Translations under genes and position numbers: made by a program
Origin: Actinomycetota bacterium
Lineage (GTDB): Bacteria > Actinomycetota > Acidimicrobiia > Acidimicrobiales > MedAcidi-G1
Direction of reading: 5' to 3'
DNA length: 64,000 nt
NCBI GenBank assembly: GCA_002721755.1
Contig: PBLL01000015.1
Coordinates: 46,147-110,146, forward strand
In this document: positions 21,504 to 29,547 of the stretch, piece after piece
Numbering within the stretch: position 1 is the first letter of the stretch
Layout: each line of letters starts with the position of its first letter
The notes under the pieces: generated by a model
Databases searched by the model: none
Told to the model about the DNA's origin: nothing
The model's input: only the letters and a program-made list of their open reading frames with translations

Positions 21504-22253
21504 CTAAGGCATGCACTTAGTGGAACTGCCTAGTTCAGGTTCTTTTTCTATTATTCTCTTCACTTCAGATGACTGTACGGCATAAGCCGTTGAGCTGCCT
21601 CCCCTTGAGCGGGAAAAGATAACACCAATTACTGACGAGTCACTATTTAAAACTGGTGAGCCAGAAAATCCTGACTCTATTGAAGCTTCCAATGATAAAG
21701 CTTCCCGTGAATCTCCCTCTTCGCCGAAAATGTCTTTTCCGACTGCAAGTATTTTTTCTTTGACGTTGACATCACTGATAATTCTTTCTCCATCTTTCAC
21801 GAAGGCTACCACCGTTGCGGTTTCACCTTCTTTTGCATCATCGAGTTCTAGAGGTTCTTGAGTGAAGGAGCCTGTTTTCAAAATAGCCAAGTCACTGTTC
21901 GGGTCGAAGGAAACTAACTCTAAATCATATTCTTCACCTTCATGAAGAATAATCGGAGTGGCTACTCCCGCTACGACGTGTGCATTCGTTACTACAAGAT
22001 CCTTCTCAACAAAAAATCCTGTTCCATACTGCAAATAGTTACAACCTAAACCCCTTACCTGGAATACCGATTCCCCTGGAAGTATCGTTGTCCCTAATTC
22101 TTGAAGCTGGATAGTTCCGTCAGTAACGCAATTTTCTATACAGTCAGAATTTTCCGCAACTATTGAAATCGAAGCGCTTTCCTCATCTGAGCTTGAGCAG
22201 GCAATAACAAGTGAAATAAAAAGAGCGAATATCGACGTAAAAACTGCTTTCAC
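21504..22253 (-). CDS. Trypsin-like (S1C/DegP-like) serine protease, predicted lipoprotein
   Basis: VKAVFTSIFALFISLVIAC lipobox; TNAHVV, NSDLAILK, ESGFSGSPVL triad; start moved to GTG near 22253 to avoid overlap with trmI. Confidence 0.82.
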   Translation of the reverse strand: MKAVFTSIFALFISLVIACSSSDEESASISIVAENSDCIENCVTDGTIQLQELGTTILPGESVFQVRGLGCNYLQYGTGFFVEKDLVVTNAHVVAGVATPIILHEGEEYDLELVSFDPNSDLAILKTGSFTQEPLELDDAKEGETATVVAFVKDGERIISDVNVKEKILAVGKDIFGEEGDSREALSLEASIESGFSGSPVLNSDSSVIGVIFSRSRGGSSTAYAVQSSEVKRIIEKEPELGSSTKCMP

Positions 22254-23023
22254 TTGTACAGCAATCGGCCAGCGCTGATAAAAGCAGTATGTGCAACCAT
22301 GCGATGATCGGGTCTGACCGCTTCCCCATCTATATGCCAACCGCGATGCAGAACTTCTATGGTTTCACCTAAAGAAAACCCGTTTTTTGCAATAGCTTCA
22401 CGAAACTTTATCGCTTGCTTAATTGATGGTGTGTAGGCAACTGCAATAGCTCCGCTTGAAAGTACTTCTTTCAAATGTGGTACGACCAACCATGGTTCCG
22501 GCAAGTCTAAAATTGCACGATCAAAATCTTTTTCCTCTATCCCTTCATAAGAATCTCTAATTTCTATGTGATAATTCTCAAGTGCCTTTTCCCCAAGCAT
22601 TACTTTTACATTTTCCCTCGCCCTGTTAGCAAAATCTTCCCTAATCTCATATCCAAATACGTTTGCCCCACTTCTTAATAAAGCCATGGATAAAGCCCCT
22701 GAGCCAACACCCGTTTCAAAAACTTTGGCTTTTGGATAGATATCTGCAATCATCAAAATTGCTCCAATATCTTTTGGATAAATAACTTGCGCCCCTCGAG
22801 GCATTTTCTTTATGTATTCAGACATAGAAGGTCTAAATGACATGTAAATAGAGTTAGAAGTTGAGGAAACGGATGAACCATCGAAAGCACCTATAAGTTT
22901 GTCATGAAGAACCACCCCTGAATGGGTGTGGAATTCACCGCCCTTTTCAAGGGTCAACAAGTAATGTCTCTTTTTTGAATCAACGAGTAGAACTTGATCG
23001 CCCGCCTGATAAGTCTTACTCAT
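22250..23023 (-). CDS. trmI: tRNA (adenine-58-N1) methyltransferase TrmI
   Basis: IYPKDIGAILMIADIYPKAKVFETGVGSGALSMALLR...; conserved next to arc. Confidence 0.9.
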   Translation of the reverse strand: MSKTYQAGDQVLLVDSKKRHYLLTLEKGGEFHTHSGVVLHDKLIGAFDGSSVSSTSNSIYMSFRPSMSEYIKKMPRGAQVIYPKDIGAILMIADIYPKAKVFETGVGSGALSMALLRSGANVFGYEIREDFANRARENVKVMLGEKALENYHIEIRDSYEGIEEKDFDRAILDLPEPWLVVPHLKEVLSSGAIAVAYTPSIKQAIKFREAIAKNGFSLGETIEVLHRGWHIDGEAVRPDHRMVAHTAFISAGRLLYK

Positions 23024-23234
23024 TTTTTATACTCTCTTCTATATCAATGTTAGAAATTGAAACCGTTTCTCCTGCTTTCAAAGTTTGCACAGATGAGTTA
23101 GATCTTTTTTCTCTATTTATTAACCAACGTAAAAAAGATAAACCCCAGCCAAGAAAAACTATCGGGGTAAGAAATTTACTTCTTCTAATAAAGAAACGGA
23201 AAGTTGCTCGTAGAAGCAGTTTACGAAGAAGCAA
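23016..23234 (-). CDS. Hypothetical small membrane protein
   Basis: 72 aa, basic, one hydrophobic segment; tightly packed with neighbours. Confidence 0.5.
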   Translation of the reverse strand: MLLRKLLLRATFRFFIRRSKFLTPIVFLGWGLSFLRWLINREKRSNSSVQTLKAGETVSISNIDIEESIKNE

Positions 23235-23441
23235 CTAGGATCTCCTGACTTCAACAACAGTCGACCGCAACTTGCCAGACCGTTTTCCGGCAGAAAATAT
23301 TGCAAAAATAATAGCTCCAAAAAGTAATGCTGCAGCAAGAATAGCTACCGATTTGATCTTTGATTCTTCTCCACCATTATCCCCCATAAAAGAGTCGAAT
23401 GCTTCTTCAAGATCGGCTTTAGTAATTTGTTTTTTAGACAT
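23235..23441 (-). CDS. Hypothetical single-TM protein
   Basis: 68 aa, one TM; packed between neighbours. Confidence 0.55.
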   Translation of the reverse strand: MSKKQITKADLEEAFDSFMGDNGGEESKIKSVAILAAALLFGAIIFAIFSAGKRSGKLRSTVVEVRRS

Positions 23442-23442
23442 C

Positions 23443-23733
23443 TCAACTCTTTTTAATTATCAACAATTTGAAAGTAAAAAAAGTCATAAGAAAGAGAAAA
23501 AGAGAAGCTCCTAAATGGGGCACCCAGGCAAACCAATCATCTAATCGTTCAAATCTTTGCAGGAACCCGAGTACTCCAAATGAAATAAGGATAATACCGA
23601 GAGCTAAGAACAATGACCCCAGAAAATGAAAGATCATAGAGCTAAAAAGAGACTTAATAGGCTCGACTGTTTCTTGACGAATGTAATCACGGACAAGATT
23701 CAAAATATTGTCCAATTTACCTTTTGAACTCAT
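23443..23733 (-). CDS. Small two-TM membrane protein (holin-X/DUF1469-like)
   Basis: 96 aa, two TM segments after an amphipathic N-terminus. Confidence 0.5.
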   Translation of the reverse strand: MSSKGKLDNILNLVRDYIRQETVEPIKSLFSSMIFHFLGSLFLALGIILISFGVLGFLQRFERLDDWFAWVPHLGASLFLFLMTFFTFKLLIIKKS

Positions 23734-23768
23734 ACTCCAACGCTATCTTGCAAGATGGCATGGGACTC

Positions 23769-24389
23769 TCATTCAAAAAGTCTGGAATTGGCCTCTTCTT
23801 CAATATTTTTCAGAAATCTTTTTATTAAAGCGCACCTCTCAACAAGTGAATTACTTTCTAATAATTTCTGTAAATCAAATGAAGTTACTGGGATAACTGA
23901 GGCCATCTGGAAAGAGCCCAATATGGGATCGTCAGAAATTTCTATTGAGATTGGTGCAACCTCGTCCCCAAGCTCCGCTAAAACTGCAAGCATTCTCCTC
24001 ATGCGACTTACAATTTCTGGCCAATCATTTATTTTGTCACAATCCTCCAAGTCATCATTTAAAAATTCAACCTCAGCACGCGGATAAGGTGAATCATCCA
24101 ACCAGTTGATCGCTTTTATTCTTCTAACCCCGCGAGTTATTAAAATCCACCTTCCATCAATAGATTTTTTCGAATCAACTATTTCAGCAAGCGTTCCAAC
24201 CGTTTTACGCGTATCACCACCACCGACCTCATATCCACGTTCGATCAAAATCACACCAAAGCATCTATCTGTTTTCATAACCTCCTCAACCATGACTCGA
24301 TAGCGTTCCTCGAAAATATGCAACGGTAGGATTCCTTCCGGAAAAAGAACCAAATTGAGTGGAAACATGGGCAAAATTTTTGTTTTCAT
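23769..24389 (-). CDS. LON peptidase substrate-binding domain protein
   Basis: MFPLNLVLFPEGILPLHIFEERYRVMVEE. Confidence 0.88.
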   Translation of the reverse strand: MKTKILPMFPLNLVLFPEGILPLHIFEERYRVMVEEVMKTDRCFGVILIERGYEVGGGDTRKTVGTLAEIVDSKKSIDGRWILITRGVRRIKAINWLDDSPYPRAEVEFLNDDLEDCDKINDWPEIVSRMRRMLAVLAELGDEVAPISIEISDDPILGSFQMASVIPVTSFDLQKLLESNSLVERCALIKRFLKNIEEEANSRLFE

Positions 24390-25837
24390 TCTTCAACAAG
24401 TGGCTCTAAAAGTTCCAAAGGAGGTCCCTGAGGATATTGAATTAATTCCAGAAGGAGTTGATCGTGTAGATACTTGATTCTGCTTTTTTCGCTGTCGAAA
24501 TTCGTCACGAAAGCAAAGCTTAAATTTCGATCAAAAAGTGTGTCGACCGTGCCAGCGAGACTAATCACGCCATTTAGGGAACCAGTTTTACCTCGAACAC
24601 GACCTTCCGCTGGAGTATCTACAAGTCTCTTCCGTAAAGTTCCGTTTTTGCCGGTAATAGGCAAACTCTTTTTCAAATTGGGTGAGTATAAACCTTCATC
24701 TAACAATTCAGTTAAGAGCCTGCAAGTTACCCGATTTCCGTAATCCAAACCAGAAGCATCTGCAACTTCTACTCCCTCCATGTAATACCCTGAATCTTTC
24801 AGCGACTCGACAACAATAGCTGTACCAGCTTTAGAAGTTCCCGGCAACTCATTACGTGCTGAAAGCCCTTTAAGCAGAACCTCTGCAGTAGTGTTATCAC
24901 TACCTAGAAGCATTTTCGAAATCATCTCTGACAGTTCGGGTGAATCGATACGAGCGATTTCAAAATATGCATCATCTGGAGATACTCCTGATTTTGCAGT
25001 TTCGTTAATAGTTATACCATTATCTTTCAAAATTTCTTCTAAGACAGAAGCTGCATACTCAGCGGGGTCCTCAGCTGGTGTATTAAAACCATTTGACTCC
25101 TTAACTGGGTCCCATCTAACAAACCCCGCATTCAAAGAAAGTGCACTCAGTGGACCTGACTGCTTCTGATCTGTGTAACGAAATCTCTCCGGCCAAGTAT
25201 CAACGAACCGCATATCGTCGAACAGGCTTTCATCTCCGATCACAGCACCTGTGACCTGATTGATTCCTGAAGATACAATCTTTAATGCAAGGTCTTGAAT
25301 GTTTGTGTAAGGAAACGGATCCTTGTAACGCTCCGCATAATTAGCAGTCATCAACAGCGGATCTCCTCCACCAACAACCCACAAATCTCCTTCCAGGATT
25401 CCATTTACTGGTTGATTCTGGGAAATAACTCTGGTCGAAAACCTATGTTCAGGTCCAAAATTTTCCAACAAAGCAATTCCGGTCAAAAGTTTTTGGGTGC
25501 TCGCGGGTATCACAGGTTCATTTGAAAGTTGTTCAAAAATTACTCTCCCGTCTTCGAGTACATTTACACAGGAAAGTCCTGGTAACTGAGCGACGATTTT
25601 TTCAGCTGCAATCCTTAACTCCTGATCAGCAATAGGCGCCTGCAAGAAAACCGGCACTCTACGCGCTGAAAATAAAGAGGTCGAAAGGGTTGAATCATTT
25701 TGATCAGAAAAAACTTGTGCATTTTTTCCACTTTGATTATCCAAAGAAACAGCATTTACCCAAGCAAACACTGCGATTGTCAGAAGCACCACTGGGGCGA
25801 CAAACTTTTTAATCACGAAATTCATGGTATTTCCCAA
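24386..25837 (-). CDS. dacB: D-alanyl-D-alanine carboxypeptidase/endopeptidase (PBP4 family)
   Basis: PASTQKL (SxxK), SDNTTAE (SxN), GKTGSLNGV (KTG). Confidence 0.92.
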   Translation of the reverse strand: MGNTMNFVIKKFVAPVVLLTIAVFAWVNAVSLDNQSGKNAQVFSDQNDSTLSTSLFSARRVPVFLQAPIADQELRIAAEKIVAQLPGLSCVNVLEDGRVIFEQLSNEPVIPASTQKLLTGIALLENFGPEHRFSTRVISQNQPVNGILEGDLWVVGGGDPLLMTANYAERYKDPFPYTNIQDLALKIVSSGINQVTGAVIGDESLFDDMRFVDTWPERFRYTDQKQSGPLSALSLNAGFVRWDPVKESNGFNTPAEDPAEYAASVLEEILKDNGITINETAKSGVSPDDAYFEIARIDSPELSEMISKMLLGSDNTTAEVLLKGLSARNELPGTSKAGTAIVVESLKDSGYYMEGVEVADASGLDYGNRVTCRLLTELLDEGLYSPNLKKSLPITGKNGTLRKRLVDTPAEGRVRGKTGSLNGVISLAGTVDTLFDRNLSFAFVTNFDSEKSRIKYLHDQLLLELIQYPQGPPLELLEPLVEE

Positions 25838-25973
25838 AATTCACCGAGTGTGTTATTGATGAAAAATTTATCAAGCCCTTAATGGAGTCTGATAGTTTTC
25901 AGAAATGCACTTCTGAGTGCACCTTTGCGTATACGGTAAGTCTTGCATCAGTCGTCGAGCTCGAAATGAAAAA

Positions 25974-27935
25974 ATGTCTTTTAGCGAAATAGATCAACGA
26001 TCAATTGCTGTAATTAAGGGTTTGGCAATGGATGCACCGCATGCTGCAAAGTCGGGTCATCAAGGAACAGCTATGGCTCTTGCACCTTTAGCACATGTCC
26101 TTTGGACGCGGATAATGAAATATGACGCCAATGAACCTCTTTGGCCTGACAGGGATCGCTTTATCCTTTCAGCGGGACATGCCTCAATTTTGTTATATTC
26201 AATGCTTCATCTAACTGGCTACGAACTAACCCTTCAAGATCTTAAAGACTTCAGGCAATGGGATTCCCGAACCCCGGGACACCCAGAACATGGTCATACC
26301 GATGGAGTGGAAGTCACTACCGGACCACTAGGTCAAGGGTTAGCTAATGGGGTTGGAATGGCAATAGCTGAACGGAATCTAAGAACACGCTTAGGAAGCA
26401 GCTTCTGTGACCATAACATTTGGGTGGTGTGTGGAGATGGCGACCTTTCTGAAGGAATCTCTCATGAAGCTGCATCGCTTGCAGGTCACCTCAAATTAGA
26501 TCGGTTAACTGTAATTTATGATGACAATAGAATAACAATCGATGGCGCTACAGACTTGGCGCTTTCTGACAATGCTCCCTTGCGGTTCAACTCTTATGGA
26601 TGGAATGTAATAGAACTGGGCGACAAAAGTAGTGACTTGGACTCAATTGAATCAGCTCTTCTTGAAGCAAAGTCAGAACTTGGTAAGCCTTCTGTAATTA
26701 TTTTGAGGACCCATATTGGTGAACCCTCGCCCCATACCGATACTGCAGCAGTGCATGGTTACTCACTAAAAGATGAGGAGATCAAAGAAACAAAAATTGC
26801 TTTATGTATTCCGGAAAACGAAACCTTTTGGGTTCCAGAAGACGTATCGGCCCACTACCGCAAAGCAGGGACACGATCTAGAGAAATTCGTGAAGAGTGG
26901 GAGAACAACATTCAAACTGCTGAGGGAAAGAACGATCTTTGGTCAATTCTCTCAGGTTCTGGCCTTAGAGAAGGTTGGAAAGAATCTCTTCCTACTTGGA
27001 ATGCAGAAGAGAGTGTAGCGACTAGAAAAGCAAGCAATGAATGTATCCAGTCTTTGATGGAATTCATGCCCGGTCTTGTTGGAGGTGGAGCTGACCTGAC
27101 TGGCAATACCGGCACATCAATCTCTGATCATGGAATTCAGTCTGCTGAGGAACCTGAAGGAAGACAGATCTTTTTTGGTGTACGCGAGCATGCCATGGGA
27201 GCAATAAGTAATGGAATAGCCCTCCATGGCAAACTCTTCCCTGTAACAGGAACGTTTCTTGTTTTCAGTGATTACATGAGAGGCGCAGTTCGCTTAGCCG
27301 CATTAAGCAACGCTAAAAGTGTGTTCGTTTGGAGTCACGACTCAGTTGCAGTGGGTGAAGATGGACCAACACATCAACCTATCGAACACATAGCATCCCT
27401 TCGTGCAATCCCAAATCTTGATGTCTTCAGACCAGCGGATGCGAATGAGACATCCTCCGCTTGGGAAATTGCTGTCACACATGAAGGACCTACAGCAATG
27501 CTTCTTACCCGACAGGATACTCCTGTAATTACATCTAAAAAAAATACCGATGGGGTTTCAAAAGGCGCGTACATAATCAGAGAAGCTTCCTTAGATGCCG
27601 GCTTGACACTTATAGCCACAGGCAGCGAAGTCGCTGTTGCATGCCAAGCAGCTGAACGAATCGAAAGTGATCTCAACTCAGGTGTTCGGGTTGTATCGAT
27701 GCCCTGCATGGAAAGATTTGAGAGACAAAACACCGAATACCAGAAGAGTGTAATTGATCCAGATGTTCCATCAATTTCAATCGAGGCAGGTTCCACTTTC
27801 GGTTGGAACAAATGGGCAGACTTCCCTATAGGAATAAACTCTTTTGGTGCTTCCGCTCCAGGCGATATTGCAATGTCAAAATTTGGAATTACTGTTCAGG
27901 CTGCAATAGAGGCAGCTACTAACATTCTCTCTTAG
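25974..27935 (+). CDS. tkt: Transketolase
   Basis: GLAMDAPHAAKSGHQGTAMALAPLAHVLW, GDGDLSEGISHEAASLAGH, DHGIQ...; ATG 25974 preferred. Confidence 0.95.
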   Translation: MSFSEIDQRSIAVIKGLAMDAPHAAKSGHQGTAMALAPLAHVLWTRIMKYDANEPLWPDRDRFILSAGHASILLYSMLHLTGYELTLQDLKDFRQWDSRTPGHPEHGHTDGVEVTTGPLGQGLANGVGMAIAERNLRTRLGSSFCDHNIWVVCGDGDLSEGISHEAASLAGHLKLDRLTVIYDDNRITIDGATDLALSDNAPLRFNSYGWNVIELGDKSSDLDSIESALLEAKSELGKPSVIILRTHIGEPSPHTDTAAVHGYSLKDEEIKETKIALCIPENETFWVPEDVSAHYRKAGTRSREIREEWENNIQTAEGKNDLWSILSGSGLREGWKESLPTWNAEESVATRKASNECIQSLMEFMPGLVGGGADLTGNTGTSISDHGIQSAEEPEGRQIFFGVREHAMGAISNGIALHGKLFPVTGTFLVFSDYMRGAVRLAALSNAKSVFVWSHDSVAVGEDGPTHQPIEHIASLRAIPNLDVFRPADANETSSAWEIAVTHEGPTAMLLTRQDTPVITSKKNTDGVSKGAYIIREASLDAGLTLIATGSEVAVACQAAERIESDLNSGVRVVSMPCMERFERQNTEYQKSVIDPDVPSISIEAGSTFGWNKWADFPIGINSFGASAPGDIAMSKFGITVQAAIEAATNILS

Positions 27936-27945
27936 GAAAAGGGAT

Positions 27946-29037
27946 ATGACGAAACTACAAGAATTGTTTACCAAAGAAGGGCAAAGCCCATGGCTAGACA
28001 ACCTTCGCCGCTCCTGGTTGGAAACAGGGGAATTGAAAAATTGGATCGATGACGGAGTGCGTGGAATTACTTCTAATCCAACAATTTTTCAAAAAGCTAT
28101 GACCGATACCGATGATTACGACTCGCAACTTACGGAACTTATATCATCCGGCAGATCAATCGAAGAAAGTTACTGGGAACTTGTACTGGAAGACATTCGC
28201 AATGCTCTCGATCTAATGAGACCTCTTTATGACACTTCGAACGGACTTGATGGTTTTGTATCACTTGAAGTGGACCCGACTTTAGCCAATGACACATCTG
28301 CGACAATTCGTGCCGCTCAACACCTTCATACACTTGTCGATAGACCCAACTTGTACATCAAAATACCCGCAACTTCTCCCGGTATACCTGCTATACAAAA
28401 ACTTATCGCTGAGGGTAAGAGTGTTAACGTTACTCTAATTTTTTCCCTTGAAAGATATGAAGAAGTTATAGAAGCTTACCTATCAGGACTTGAAGCTCAT
28501 CAAGGCGACTTATCGAGCATTTCATCAGTTGCATCTTTTTTTATCAGTAGAACAGATACAGAAGTTGACAAAAGGCTTGCCCAAATCGGATCTGAAACAG
28601 CTATCGCCCTACAGGGAAAAGCTGCAATCTCTCAAGGTAGAGTGGCTTATCAAATCTTTAAAGAAAGATTTAGTGGCCCTAGGTGGGACGCCTTGTGCGA
28701 GAGAGGCGCTATGCCGCAACGGCCTCTTTGGGCTTCAACTTCAACTAAGAATCCTGAGTTTCCCGACACGTTATATATTGATGAGCTCATAGGACCTGAA
28801 ACTGTCAATACAATTCCAGACGCTACTTTGAAGGCATTTCTTGATCACGGAAACGTTAAAAGAACAATAGATATCGATGAAAATAGCTCTTCAATTCTTC
28901 AACAAATTGAAAAAGAGGGAATTGACCTCAATGAAGTCTCTGATCTGCTTGAAGAACAAGGTGTTTCAGCATTTGTGGACTCTTTTAATGAACTTTTGGA
29001 AACTCTAGAACAAAAAGTCAGTCAACTAAAAAATTAG
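27946..29037 (+). CDS. tal: Transaldolase
   Basis: GVRGITSNPTIFQKAM, YIKIPATSPG, RPLWASTSTKNP. Confidence 0.95.
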   Translation: MTKLQELFTKEGQSPWLDNLRRSWLETGELKNWIDDGVRGITSNPTIFQKAMTDTDDYDSQLTELISSGRSIEESYWELVLEDIRNALDLMRPLYDTSNGLDGFVSLEVDPTLANDTSATIRAAQHLHTLVDRPNLYIKIPATSPGIPAIQKLIAEGKSVNVTLIFSLERYEEVIEAYLSGLEAHQGDLSSISSVASFFISRTDTEVDKRLAQIGSETAIALQGKAAISQGRVAYQIFKERFSGPRWDALCERGAMPQRPLWASTSTKNPEFPDTLYIDELIGPETVNTIPDATLKAFLDHGNVKRTIDIDENSSSILQQIEKEGIDLNEVSDLLEEQGVSAFVDSFNELLETLEQKVSQLKN

Positions 29038-29055
29038 CTGCCTAGTCAGTTTATT

Positions 29056-29080
29056 TATGAAACTTAGTGGTAGTTTCATA
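29056..29080. promoter_or_regulatory. Perfect inverted repeat TATGAAACT-N7-AGTTTCATA, candidate HxlR operator
   Basis: 9-bp arms at 29056-29064 and 29072-29080, ending 2 bp before the HxlR-family ATG. Confidence 0.65.
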
Positions 29081-29082
29081 CG

Positions 29083-29547
29083 ATGCCCGAAGTTAATTGT
29101 TCAATTGAAGCCACAATAAGGACTGTCGGAGATCGTTGGACTCTTTTGATACTTAGAAATATTTTTCGTGGAATTAAGCGCTTCGAAAACATCCAAAAGG
29201 ATCTCGGAATAGCAAGAAACCTACTGAGTAAACGACTCCAGCATCTTGTGGAAAATGAAGTCATCGAACGCTTTCTATACCAAGAAAAGCCAAACCGATA
29301 CGAATACAGGCTGACATCTAAAGGGAGAGCGTTGTCACCTTCCCTAATAGCCCTTATGCAATGGGGTGACCAGTGGTGCTCTTCCGATGAACCCCCGATA
29401 ATGCTCGTACACGAAAATTGCGGTTCTCCACTCACACATTCTGTTCAGTGCGGCAACTGTGACAGGGACGTCAAACCAGGTGAAATTAAAAGCCTCCCAA
29501 AGTCTAATTTTTCAAAATCTGCTAAGGAGGGTCTGAATGTCAATTGA
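29083..29547 (+). CDS. HxlR-family transcriptional regulator
   Basis: CSIEATIRTVGDRWTLLILRNIFRGIKRFENIQKDLGIARNLLSKRLQHL. Confidence 0.92.
   Translation: MPEVNCSIEATIRTVGDRWTLLILRNIFRGIKRFENIQKDLGIARNLLSKRLQHLVENEVIERFLYQEKPNRYEYRLTSKGRALSPSLIALMQWGDQWCSSDEPPIMLVHENCGSPLTHSVQCGNCDRDVKPGEIKSLPKSNFSKSAKEGLNVN

Noticed and set aside
25906-25921. TGCACT-tctg-AGTGCA small hairpin upstream of tkt
   Set aside because: Only 6 bp; too short to support as regulatory without conservation
27374-27811. 145-aa - strand ORF
   Set aside because: Antisense shadow of transketolase
29076-29435. 119-aa - strand ORF
   Set aside because: Antisense to the HxlR regulator, no family resemblance
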